Assembly: GCA_024636405.1 (NCBI GenBank)
Contig: JAGXHC010000136.1
Location: forward strand, 1-10,696
Direction: 5' to 3'
Source: Sulfitobacter sp.
Lineage (GTDB): Bacteria > Pseudomonadota > Alphaproteobacteria > Rhodobacterales > Rhodobacteraceae
Length of the DNA: 10,696 nt
Translations under genes and position numbers: made by a program
Notes under the pieces: model-generated
What the model was told of the DNA's origin: nothing
The model's database searches: none
What the model saw: only the letters and a program-made list of their open reading frames with translations
In this document: positions 1 through 6,786 of the stretch, one piece after another
Numbering within the stretch: the first letter of the stretch is position 1
Layout of the letters: every line of letters begins with the position of its first letter

Positions 1-833
1 GTCAGGAATCGCGCGCCCGCATCGATGTCACCCGCGCAGGGCCCCGCCTTGATATAGGCCGCGCGTTCCCATGTCCGCCCCAGGCTTTCATAGTACCGTT
101 CCGCCGCCTCCATCGCCATGCAAACAGGGGTGACACCGGGATCAGGGCGCAGCCGCAGATCGGTGCGAAAGACATAGCCCTGCGCGGTATTGTCGCTCAG
201 CGTGCCGCTCATGGCGCGGGTTGCGCGCACAAAAGCCGTGCGCGCATCATGGAAATCCGACGGGTCAAAGCGGGTCTCATCGAACAGGCAGATCAGATCA
301 ATGTCTGACGAATAGTTAAGCTCGCCCGCGCCCATTTTACCCATTGCCAGAACAACCATGCCACCGGCATCTTGCAGATCATCCAGCGTCATGCCTGGCA
401 ACTTGCGGCGTTTGATCTGTGCCGCCAATCCAGCACGCAGTGCCGCACCACAGGCGGCATCGGCAAAATTGGTCAGCGCGCCGGTAACCTGCGCCAGCGA
501 CCACGCGCCGCCCAGATCGGCCAGCGCCGCCATCAAGGCCACACGTCTCTTGCCCTGACGCAGCCCCTCGTCAACCTCTTCCGACGACAGCGCACCGGCG
601 TTTGCAATCACCTGCGCCACGGCGGCATCAGGATCCGCCACAGCATCGTGCAGCCACTCAACTTCGCGCTCGATCAGCGCCATGAGATAGGGTGCGGTTG
701 ACGCGGCCCCTGCCACCAGTTCGCGCAACTCGGTCGCCATGCCCGGCACAAGTGCTGCGGCATCGGCTGCGCGTGTTGCGTTAAAGATGCGCGGGCATCT
801 GGTGATCCGGGCGGCAAGCTGTTGTGTTGTCAT
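1..833 (-). CDS. glnE: Bifunctional glutamine synthetase adenylyltransferase / adenylyl-removing enzyme, N-terminal part (3' end outside window)
   Basis: GlnE attaches AMP to glutamine synthetase and removes it again, matching ammonia assimilation to nitrogen status under control of PII protein. The reading frame is open from the ATG at 833 to the window edge, about 277 residues, against roughly 900-950 for the full protein. The nucleotidyltransferase signature is clear: AMGKMGAGELNYSSDIDL at about residues 163-180, with the metal-binding Asp pair at 177 and 179. It is followed by FRTDLRLRP and ERYYESLGRTWERAAYIKA, both typical of the GlnE N-terminal (adenylyl-removing) domain. The start at 833 is preferred because the next residues, including ARITRCPRIF, fit the usual alphaproteobacterial N-terminus; an ATG at 740 would delete this. 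The ribosome site is weak (GGTGG directly upstream). The gene is divergent from the YbaK-type gene, 28 bp away. The family call is secure; the exact start is less so. Confidence 0.95.
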   Translation of the reverse strand, partial: MTTQQLAARITRCPRIFNATRAADAAALVPGMATELRELVAGAASTAPYLMALIEREVEWLHDAVADPDAAVAQVIANAGALSSEEVDEGLRQGKRRVALMAALADLGGAWSLAQVTGALTNFADAACGAALRAGLAAQIKRRKLPGMTLDDLQDAGGMVVLAMGKMGAGELNYSSDIDLICLFDETRFDPSDFHDARTAFVRATRAMSGTLSDNTAQGYVFRTDLRLRPDPGVTPVCMAMEAAERYYESLGRTWERAAYIKAGPCAGDIDAGARFL

Positions 834-861
834 GCCACCAGCTTTGCGGCACAGATACGCC

Positions 862-1335
862 ATGAGCAAGAGCCTGAAACGTGTGCGTGCCAGTCTGCTG
901 GCCGCAGGTGTCCCCGATACGGTCATCGAAACCGTGCTGGCGCGGTCAGCAGCAGACGCCGCTGCGGCGTTGAACTGTGACATTGACCAAATCGCCAAAT
1001 CCATCATTCTGCGCGGAGATATCAGCGGGCTGGCGCTGCTTTTCATCACCGCAGGCGGCTATCAGGTTGATCTGGGCGCGGCCGCTGCGTTGGCCAAAGA
1101 GCCACTGGGCAAGGCGGGTGCAATGCTGATCCGCGCACAAACGGGGTTTGCCATCGGCGGCGTTGCACCTGTGGGGCACTTGCAACCACCGCGTGCCTGG
1201 TTTGACCCCCGTCTGCTGGATTTCGATGTGGTCTGGGCCGCGGCCGGCACTCCGCACCACGTCTTCGGGCTCCCCCCGCGCGATCTTCTTCGGATTTCTG
1301 GCGCGCAAGTGTCTGATTTCAAAACCCCTTCCTAA
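862..1335 (+). CDS. YbaK/ProX-type aminoacyl-tRNA deacylase (editing-domain protein)
   Basis: This stand-alone editing domain of 157 residues is related to the insertion domain of bacterial prolyl-tRNA synthetase; family members hydrolyse mischarged tRNA such as Cys-tRNA(Pro) or Ala-tRNA(Pro) in the cytosol. Features seen are the substrate-pocket lysine in QIAKSI (Lys46, the position of the key Lys in characterised YbaK), a central FITAGGYQVDL strand region, the glycine loop GGVAPVGH (residues 99-106), and GTPHHVFGL near residues 129-137. Length is normal for the family. The frame stays open upstream to an ATG at 739, but that would run into glnE coding sequence and adds residues without family character, so 862 is chosen. 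The gene is divergent from glnE. Which mischarged tRNA it edits (YbaK, ProXp-ala or another subtype) cannot be decided from sequence reading. Confidence 0.9.
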   Translation: MSKSLKRVRASLLAAGVPDTVIETVLARSAADAAAALNCDIDQIAKSIILRGDISGLALLFITAGGYQVDLGAAAALAKEPLGKAGAMLIRAQTGFAIGGVAPVGHLQPPRAWFDPRLLDFDVVWAAAGTPHHVFGLPPRDLLRISGAQVSDFKTPS

Positions 1336-1338
1336 TAA

Positions 1339-1415
1339 ATGTAAAAAACATTCACATTACCCCTTGCAAGGTCCACCCCAAATGCCAATCTTGGTAATGT
1401 GAAAGCCGTTCACAT
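1339..1415. promoter_or_regulatory. Two matching 19-bp dyad sites, probable operators for the DUF2852 gene
   Basis: Site A (1339-1357) reads ATGTAAA-N5-TTCACAT. Site B (1397-1415) reads ATGTGAA-N5-TTCACAT and is a perfect dyad. The centres are 58 bp apart. The facing flanks also mirror each other: TTCACATTACC at 1351-1361 is the exact reverse complement of 1393-1403. Site A begins three bases after the YbaK-type stop codon and site B lies 46 bp before the DUF2852 start. A 19-bp symmetric site with a 5-bp centre is the usual form of a target for a dimeric helix-turn-helix regulator such as a TetR-type protein; that assignment is inference. The spacer between TGTGA and TCACA is 7, not the 6 expected for CRP. 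A -10-like TAATGT (1395-1400) overlaps site B, without a convincing -35. Confidence 0.55.
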
Positions 1416-1461
1416 CAAACCTTCCACCAACGGCGCTCCTGGAACCGAAAGGCATATTGAC

Positions 1462-1869
1462 ATGACGACACTTACATCTGACCGCGCTTACGGGCCCCGT
1501 CCCAACTGGTTCGTGCGTACCGAGACTTGGATGGACGACCGTGGCAAAGGTGCCTGGATCGCTGCGATGGTCCTTGGCTTTGTATTCTTCTGGCCCGTTG
1601 GCCTTGCCCTTCTTGCGTACATGATCTGGAGCAAACGTATGTTTTCCAATAAGAATTGCGCCCGCAACGCCCGCTTTTCCGCCCCGACCCGCCGCACAGG
1701 CAACAGCGCGTTTGACGCCTACAAGGCCGATACCCTGCGCCGTCTGGAAGAAGAGCAGGGAAACTTTGAGGCATTCCTTGAACGGCTGCGCGACGCCAAG
1801 GACAAGGCAGAGTTCGACCAGTTCATGGAAGACCGCGCCAAGCGCACGGACGACGCTGAAACCGCCTGA
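1462..1869 (+). CDS. DUF2852 family membrane protein
   Basis: A 135-residue protein resembling the DUF2852 family found widely in Rhodobacterales and other Alphaproteobacteria; no biochemical role is known to me. Residues about 30-55 (GAWIAAMVLGFVFFWPVGLALLAYMIW) form one strongly hydrophobic, Trp-containing membrane segment. Next comes a basic stretch, and then a highly charged, helix-prone C-terminal tail (about 85-130, rich in Glu, Arg, Lys and Leu) that could form a coiled coil on one face of the membrane. The start at 1462 is chosen because GAAAGG lies at 1446-1451, about ten bases upstream. An in-frame ATG at 1399 lies inside the dyad sites and is not credible. A hairpin follows the stop codon. 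The operator-like sites upstream suggest regulated expression. Confidence 0.85.
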   Translation: MTTLTSDRAYGPRPNWFVRTETWMDDRGKGAWIAAMVLGFVFFWPVGLALLAYMIWSKRMFSNKNCARNARFSAPTRRTGNSAFDAYKADTLRRLEEEQGNFEAFLERLRDAKDKAEFDQFMEDRAKRTDDAETA

Positions 1870-1891
1870 TCCACGCACCATCCGCCCCCAT

Positions 1892-1914
1892 GCCTCCCGG
1901 TTTTGCCGGGAGGC
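1892..1914 (+). terminator. Hairpin after the DUF2852 gene, possible terminator
   Basis: GCCTCCCGG and CCGGGAGGC form a perfect 9-bp stem around a TTTTG loop, 22 bp after the DUF2852 stop and 23 bp before the RDD-protein start. No T-run follows, so it may be a weak or partial terminator, or an RNA-stabilising 3' end that still permits read-through into the RDD gene. Confidence 0.55.
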
Positions 1915-1937
1915 TCATTGTCCCACAGGAAAGCCAG

Positions 1938-2384
1938 ATGTTTCGCACCCCAGATCCCTACGACCAGCCCCAGTTTTATGACGGCGTCCCGACCAAGCGG
2001 TTCATGGCTTGGATCATCGACATGGTGGTCATCATTGCGATCTGCCTGCTGATCGTGCCCTTCACCGCATTCACGGGCTTGTTTTTCTTTCCGCTGCTGA
2101 TGCTGTTGGTGGGATTCGCCTACCGCGTGATCACGCTGACCAAAGGCTCTGCCACTTTGGGGATGCGGGTGATGGCAATGGAACTGCGCACCCTTACCGA
2201 CCGGCCTTTTGATCTTGCAACCGCCGTGTTGCACACCCTCGGCTACAGCGTGTCACTCTCGCTGCCGCCGTTACAGCTGATTTCGGTCATCATGATGTGC
2301 ACGACGCCGCGCCGCCAGGGCCTGACTGACATGATGCTGGGCACCTCTGCGATGAATCGGCGCACCGGCGCGCGGCAGATTTGA
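1938..2384 (+). CDS. RDD family integral membrane protein
   Basis: A 148-residue inner-membrane protein. The three residues that name the RDD family are visible: Arg21 and Asp28 in RFMAWIID at the start of the first membrane helix, and Asp131 in [11 protein letters not shown] near the C-terminus. The segment [16 protein letters not shown] (about 68-82) is the usual loop after the second helix. Hydrophobic stretches lie at about 24-42, 45-64 and 100-122. The function of most RDD proteins is unknown; some have been linked to ion or compatible-solute stress, which cannot be assumed here. The start at 1938 is supported by AGGA about six bases upstream; a longer in-frame start at 1890 would translate through the preceding hairpin. 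The gene shares direction with the DUF2852 gene before it and bpt after it. Confidence 0.88.
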   Translation: MFRTPDPYDQPQFYDGVPTKRFMAWIIDMVVIIAICLLIVPFTAFTGLFFFPLLMLLVGFAYRVITLTKGSATLGMRVMAMELRTLTDRPFDLATAVLHTLGYSVSLSLPPLQLISVIMMCTTPRRQGLTDMMLGTSAMNRRTGARQI

Positions 2385-2395
2385 TAAACTTGTTC

Positions 2396-2424
2396 TTGGC
2401 GCTGGATGGCGTCATTGCTATCAT
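2396..2424 (+). promoter_or_regulatory. Candidate sigma-70 promoter for bpt
   Basis: TTGGCG (2396-2401) and TATCAT (2419-2424) are separated by 17 bp, and a TG precedes the -10 by one base. A transcript starting near 2431 would have only about 12-18 untranslated bases before the bpt start. A 7-bp inverted repeat, CTTGTTC (2389-2395) with GAACAAG (2431-2437), brackets the element and could be an operator or chance. The match is good for this GC-rich context but unproven. Confidence 0.4.
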
Positions 2425-2442
2425 CCTGCCGAACAAGCCCGG

Positions 2443-3270
2443 ATGACCATGCGCCACACCTTGCCTCTGACGCCGCAGTTCTATGTGACGGCCCCACAGC
2501 CCTGCCCCTATCTCGAGGGGCGGATGGAACGAAAGCTGTTCACGGCTCTTCAGGGTGAAAATGCAACCCGCCTGAACGACAGCCTGTCAGGTCAAGGGTT
2601 TCGGCGGTCACAAAACGTCCTTTACCGCCCCTCCTGCACCGATTGTGCCGCCTGTCTGTCAGCGCGCATTGACGTCAGCGCCTTCCGCCCCAGCAAAAGC
2701 CAGAAACGCATTCTCAAGCGGAATGCGCACCTGACGCGCAGGGCCACATCGCCTTGGGCCACCGAAGACCAATACGATCTGTTCCGCCGGTATCTCGACA
2801 GCCGCCACGCCAACGGCGGGATGGCCGACATGGACGTTTTCGAATTTGCCGCGATGATTGAGGAAACCCCGATCCGTAGCCGCGTCGTGGAATATGTCGA
2901 CCCGCAATCACGCGCGCTCGAAGGGGTGTGCCTGACGGATGTGCTGGGCGACGGGGTCAGCATGGTCTATTCGTTCTATACCCCGGACCGCCCCCGCGAT
3001 GGGCTGGGCAACTACATCATTCTCGATCACATCGAAATCGCACGCGCCGCCGGTCTGCCCTATGTCTATCTGGGTTATTGGGTGCCGGGCAGCCAGAAAA
3101 TGGGCTACAAATCCAAGTTTTCCGGGCTTGAGGTCTACATGGGTGGCAGTTGGAACAAGATGCGCGATCCGGACAATTTTGAGCCTGACATGCACCCGCT
3201 CAGCACCGATCCGATTGCTGAACAGGTCGCCAATATCTCCTTGCCTGACGCCGCACGCGGCCCCCGCTGA
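2443..3270 (+). CDS. bpt: Bacterial aspartate/glutamate leucyltransferase (Bpt; arginyltransferase homologue)
   Basis: Bpt transfers leucine from Leu-tRNA to proteins with N-terminal Asp or Glu, marking them for ClpS/ClpAP degradation by the N-end rule; it is related to eukaryotic ATE1. The 275-residue length fits the family. The N-terminal domain carries the conserved cysteines: Cys21 in CPYLEGR, and Cys65, Cys68 and Cys71 in [16 protein letters not shown]. The C-terminal GNAT-like acyltransferase part includes [24 protein letters not shown] and [20 protein letters not shown], the last being strongly diagnostic. ATG codons at 2443 and 2449 are both possible; neither has a strong ribosome site, and the second would yield [13 protein letters not shown] as the N-terminus. 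The gene is followed by a G/C-run element and a strong terminator, so transcription probably ends before the convergent TRAP operon. Confidence 0.93.
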   Translation: MTMRHTLPLTPQFYVTAPQPCPYLEGRMERKLFTALQGENATRLNDSLSGQGFRRSQNVLYRPSCTDCAACLSARIDVSAFRPSKSQKRILKRNAHLTRRATSPWATEDQYDLFRRYLDSRHANGGMADMDVFEFAAMIEETPIRSRVVEYVDPQSRALEGVCLTDVLGDGVSMVYSFYTPDRPRDGLGNYIILDHIEIARAAGLPYVYLGYWVPGSQKMGYKSKFSGLEVYMGGSWNKMRDPDNFEPDMHPLSTDPIAEQVANISLPDAARGPR

Positions 3271-3288
3271 TCGCCTTTTCATTCGGCT

Positions 3289-3327
3289 GGAAATATCCCG
3301 GGGGGTTTGGGGGGCAGCGCCCCCCAT
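3289..3327. repeat. G/C-run hairpin element of a type seen between Rhodobacteraceae genes
   Basis: The stretch begins GGAAATATCCCG, continues as a G-run interrupted by TTT, and ends in a 7-bp hairpin: GGGGGGC (3309-3315) with GCCCCCC (3319-3325) around an AGC loop. I recall similar sequences (ATATCCCGGGGG followed by a G-run/C-run hairpin) downstream of many genes in Roseobacter-group genomes, but this window contains only one copy. It may work as a 3'-end or transcription-termination element, since it lies just after the bpt stop; this role is inference. Confidence 0.45.
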
Positions 3328-3348
3328 CAGCGAAAACTTTTATCGCAT

Positions 3349-3377
3349 GAGGGCGCCATTTGGCGCCCTCTCTTTTT
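3349..3377 (+). terminator. Rho-independent terminator for bpt, between convergent genes
   Basis: GAGGGCGCC (3349-3357) pairs perfectly with GGCGCCCTC (3362-3370) around an ATTT loop and is followed by TCTTTTT (3371-3377). This is the strongest canonical terminator downstream of bpt. It lies 21 bp beyond the dctM stop codon as read from the other strand, where the flank is a weaker T-containing stretch, so it may act in both directions. Confidence 0.85.
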
Positions 3378-3398
3378 GATCACGCGGTCATGGGCCGG

Positions 3399-5753
3399 TC
3401 AGTTCGGGATCAGGTCCGGCACGATGGTGACAATTGCGGGGAACAGCCACAGGATTGCCAGACCCGCAACTTGGATCAGCACAAAAGGTACAATGCCGCG
3501 ATAGATATGTGCGGTTGTGACGCTGGGTGGGGCCACCCCCCGCAAATAAAACAGCGCAAATCCAAAAGGCGGCGTCAGGAACGATGTTTGCAAGTTCACC
3601 GCGATCATGATCGTCACCCATTTCGGGTCAAACGTGCCGCCATAGATCACCGGCCCGACAATCGGGATGACAATATAGATGATCTCAAGAAAATCGAGCA
3701 CGAAACCCAGCACGAACAGCACCACCATCACGATCAGAAAGACTTTCATCTCGTTGTCGTAACTTTGCAGGAACTGCTGGATATAATGTTCACCGCCAAA
3801 GCTGATCACCACGAGGTTCAGCAGTTGCGAGCCGATCAGAATGGTAAAGACCATTGAAGTCACCTTGGCCGTCTCGCGCACCACGGGCGTCAGCACACCG
3901 GACGAATAAAGGATCCAACAGGAAAACAGCAGCCCGAAGACCGCATAGAGATAAGCACCATACGCCACAAAGAAAGCGATCCAGGATTCAACGCTGACGC
4001 CCTCCTGATTGATCCGCAGATCAAAGTTCACACCGACAAGAATGCAGATGATGATGGCCAGCGTCGACCAGATGATGACCTTGGGCGATCGGTCCAGATC
4101 CTTCAGCTTGCGATAAGCCGCCAGCATGATCGCACCGCCTGCCCCAAGGGCTGCGGCCGGTGTCGGGTTTGTTATGCCCCCAAGGATCGATCCAAGCACT
4201 GCCACGATCAGGATCAGCGGTGGGAACACCACCCGGATAAGCTCATTACGGGCACAGACCTGGGCGGCGTAAAAGACACCGTAAAGGATCATTACAAAGG
4301 GTATCGTCATCAAGATGACCATCAGCCCCGGAGACGTCAGCGGACCGACCAGCAAGATGTCCACCAGTACCGCCAGCACCACACCGACGCCGCCGATGAT
4401 CAGTGGTCGCGTGTCTGCGGTGGGCGAAACGCCCCGCGCCGAAGTGAGAAACAGTGACAACAGGATCAGGATGATCGCCACGCCGGTCCCGATGGGCGCG
4501 GCGTCCGCGACCCGTGCCGCGCGTTTTTCAACCAGCGCATCTTCGCTCAGCCGCTCACTTTGTTGAAAGCCCCCGGCGTCGTTGATGGTGGATTGTTCTG
4601 ACACCGCAAGATCCCAGGCCGGCTGTCCGTGCAATTCGATCATCGCAGCCTTGCAATCGTCATTGACGTTGGTGCGCAGGCTGGCGCTGTCGCCGGATTC
4701 AGAAAAGCTGGAAACGATGGTGGATTGGCCGCCAACGATGCCCATGTTTCCCAACACAATCGTGCCGACGATCAACAGGACCGGCGCACCGACAAACCAG
4801 GTAAAGGCCTCGCCTTTTGTCACCGGTTCGGCGTTGGTGGGGCCCATCGGCACAGCAGGTGCCTTTTCAGGGTTCAAAAGCGCGTAGATGAAAGCATAAA
4901 GCGCATAGAGCAGGGCCAGCAGGATGCCGGGCAGCAGCGCCGCCTGGAACAATGTTCCGACCGAAACAACAGCCGGCCTGCCCAGCAGCGTCAGCGCGTC
5001 GGTACATCCTGCAGACGTGGCACGCGCCTCTTGTGCGGCGGAATAGAGATCCCCCGCGAGCGTGCCCAGAAGCACGATCACGATAGAGGGTGGGATAATC
5101 TGTCCCAGTGTGCCGGAGGCCGCAATGACCCCAGTTGAGAGTTCGGGCGAATAGCCGCTGCGCAGCATGGTCGGCAGTGCCAGCAGACCCATGGTCACAA
5201 CTGTGGCCCCCACGATCCCGGTCGAGGCGGCCAGAAACGCCCCCACCACCACGATGGACACGGCAAGGCCACCCGGCAGCGGGCCAAAGACCCGCGCCAT
5301 GGTGGTCAGCAGATCATTGGCAATCTTGGACCGTTCCAGCGTGATGCCCATCAGCACGAACATCAACACGGCCAGCAATGTCTCAATCGATTGCCCGGCC
5401 AGCACGCGTTCGTTCATGCGGTTGACGATAAAGCTGACGTTGCGGTCCAGTGCAATTTCCCAGCCCTGCGGAAAGACGGATTCACCGATCCGCGGCAGAT
5501 CCGGGTATCTGAAAACCGAAATCGAATCCGGTCGGACCCCGGTGCGGATCAGGTCATTGTACATCTGGCTGCTTTGGTCGATTGCCTGATGGATCATCAA
5601 CCCCGCACTATCAAGTGCAGCGATAATCCCAAATGAGATGATCCCGGCCCCGCCAATGGCAAAAGCCACGGGAAACCCCGACAGGATCCCGCCAAACAGA
5701 CAGACAAAGACGATGATGAGGCCGATTTCGACCCCGTCGAGACCAAACAGCAT
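3399..5753 (-). CDS. dctM: TRAP transporter large membrane subunit, extended DctM type
   Basis: This is the membrane subunit that carries the sodium-driven transport path of a TRAP (tripartite ATP-independent periplasmic) organic-acid importer. It has 784 residues, against about 430 for a minimal DctM. Core elements are present: the N-terminal LSGFPVAFAIGGAGIISFG helix (about 25-43); LMGITLERSKIANDLL (134-149); GTLGQIIPPSIVIVLLG (214-230), which corresponds to the family PPS motif; GSILGGITNPTPAAALGAGGA (about 521-541); and near the end LDFLEIIYIVIPIVGPVIYG with LQTSFLTPPFGFALFYLRG. Extra soluble segments occur at about 47-125 and 340-418, with additional membrane helices around 421-500. Such enlarged versions are known in the mannitol/chloroaromatic and 2-oxo-acid TRAP group. 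The gene starts 27 bp after dctQ, with AGGGG upstream of the ATG, and is the last gene of the operon. Confidence 0.93.
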   Translation of the reverse strand: MLFGLDGVEIGLIIVFVCLFGGILSGFPVAFAIGGAGIISFGIIAALDSAGLMIHQAIDQSSQMYNDLIRTGVRPDSISVFRYPDLPRIGESVFPQGWEIALDRNVSFIVNRMNERVLAGQSIETLLAVLMFVLMGITLERSKIANDLLTTMARVFGPLPGGLAVSIVVVGAFLAASTGIVGATVVTMGLLALPTMLRSGYSPELSTGVIAASGTLGQIIPPSIVIVLLGTLAGDLYSAAQEARATSAGCTDALTLLGRPAVVSVGTLFQAALLPGILLALLYALYAFIYALLNPEKAPAVPMGPTNAEPVTKGEAFTWFVGAPVLLIVGTIVLGNMGIVGGQSTIVSSFSESGDSASLRTNVNDDCKAAMIELHGQPAWDLAVSEQSTINDAGGFQQSERLSEDALVEKRAARVADAAPIGTGVAIILILLSLFLTSARGVSPTADTRPLIIGGVGVVLAVLVDILLVGPLTSPGLMVILMTIPFVMILYGVFYAAQVCARNELIRVVFPPLILIVAVLGSILGGITNPTPAAALGAGGAIMLAAYRKLKDLDRSPKVIIWSTLAIIICILVGVNFDLRINQEGVSVESWIAFFVAYGAYLYAVFGLLFSCWILYSSGVLTPVVRETAKVTSMVFTILIGSQLLNLVVISFGGEHYIQQFLQSYDNEMKVFLIVMVVLFVLGFVLDFLEIIYIVIPIVGPVIYGGTFDPKWVTIMIAVNLQTSFLTPPFGFALFYLRGVAPPSVTTAHIYRGIVPFVLIQVAGLAILWLFPAIVTIVPDLIPN

Positions 5754-5780
5754 GGGATGTCCCCTGATTACTTGCCGAAG

Positions 5781-6671
5781 TTAATGTGTGCCTTCAAAGG
5801 CTTCTTCACCCTCGCCCAGCGAGTCGCGGTCCAGGTATTTGTTTTCACTTTCCGGGCCTTCGCGGAATTCCAGCCAGGAACGGTACAGCACGGCAATTGC
5901 CTGAAGAAACACCATCGCGCAGAAAGCGCAGAGCAGAACCTTGAACAGGAAATAACCATTGAAGCCGCTGGGGCTGAAACCTGTCGTTTCCACGTTCCAG
6001 CGCAATGCGCGCGCCTTGTTCAAAAGCCGCTCCAGCGTTTCAGATGCGGACGGGTTCGGCACGATCAGGTGCCGCCACATGAAAAACCAGCCGTACATCC
6101 AGGTCAGGATGGCAAAGGGCATCATAAAGAAGACTGCGCCGAACATATCGAGGATCTTCTTGGTGCGAAACTTTGCGCCACCGTACAGAAGGTCCACCCG
6201 AACATGACTGCCCTGCACAAAGGTATAGGCCACGCAGAACACAATGATCAGCGCATTATAAAGCTTCAGTTCTTCGGCATACCACGAGATGTCGAACTGA
6301 AGCGGGACACCAAACCCGAAGGTGATGTCAGGCCGTGTGAAAATGCGCTGCATGAAGACGATGATGATCTGTTGCAGCACCATCAGCAGCCCGGCCCAGG
6401 CAAAGAACCGGCCAAGCGTGTTGGCAAACCCTTCCAGCCCGCGCACGCAGGCCCACATGACCGATGGCCGCAGCAGACCGATGATCGTCACGATCAGAAT
6501 TGCGTCAAAGATGACAAAGAAAAACTCTGCCGATCCGCCGTAATAGACGAACCGCATGATGGATTCCTTGTTACTCCAATCCAGCCAGAGCCCCGGATGG
6601 GTCACGGCATAGCCGAAGTTGTAGAAGGCCAGAGCAATATTGGAAAAAAACCACCATATGCCGTCGAGCAT
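5781..6671 (-). CDS. dctQ: TRAP transporter small membrane subunit, extended DctQ type
   Basis: The small membrane partner of DctM in the same TRAP transporter. At 296 residues it exceeds the common 160-200. Hydrophobic segments lie at about 4-23, 44-67, 89-107, 137-153, 176-198 and 240-263, so about six membrane helices rather than four. The DctQ signature is visible in WYAEELKLYNALI and the following YTFVQGSHVRVDLLY (about 130-163), where the HVRVD segment matches the conserved H-V/I-x-V-D of the family. A hydrophilic loop (about 200-238) and a charged C-terminal tail rich in Glu are additional. GGGGGA lies eight bases before the ATG. The gene is second in the dctP-dctQ-dctM operon, separated from dctP by 115 bp containing hairpins. 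Confidence 0.92.
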   Translation of the reverse strand: MLDGIWWFFSNIALAFYNFGYAVTHPGLWLDWSNKESIMRFVYYGGSAEFFFVIFDAILIVTIIGLLRPSVMWACVRGLEGFANTLGRFFAWAGLLMVLQQIIIVFMQRIFTRPDITFGFGVPLQFDISWYAEELKLYNALIIVFCVAYTFVQGSHVRVDLLYGGAKFRTKKILDMFGAVFFMMPFAILTWMYGWFFMWRHLIVPNPSASETLERLLNKARALRWNVETTGFSPSGFNGYFLFKVLLCAFCAMVFLQAIAVLYRSWLEFREGPESENKYLDRDSLGEGEEAFEGTH

Positions 6672-6702
6672 CTAGCCGGTCCCCCATGTCAATGAGTTGC
6701 CG

Positions 6703-6776
6703 CAAAAGGCGGCACCGCTGACCGGTGCCGTCTTTTGCCTGCGAAACGGTCCGGCACGGCACCCCGAAAGGTGCCG
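6703..6776 (-). terminator. Two stem-loops between dctP and dctQ, likely partial terminator or processing site
   Basis: In transcript order the first stem-loop (6776 to 6757) pairs CGGCACC with GGTGCCG around six bases. The second (6737 to 6703) is a 15-bp stem with one mismatch around a 5-base loop. Its arms begin CAAAAG and end CTTTTG, so the RNA ends the stem in a U-tract. The position directly after dctP suits partial termination or protection of an abundant dctP message, so that the binding protein outnumbers the membrane subunits. The stems share the core GGCACC/GGTGCC, so arms can also pair across stems. Confidence 0.65.
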
Positions 6777-6786
6777 GGCCAGCACC

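Noticed and set aside
739..861. Longer start for the YbaK-type gene at 739
   Set aside because: It would overlap the N-terminal coding part of glnE and add 41 residues without family character; the ATG at 862 gives a normal-length domain.
1398..1414. CRP/FNR-type site at TGTGA...TCACA
   Set aside because: The spacer is 7 bases instead of 6, and the longer symmetric unit (7-5-7) matches a second copy upstream, which fits another regulator type better.
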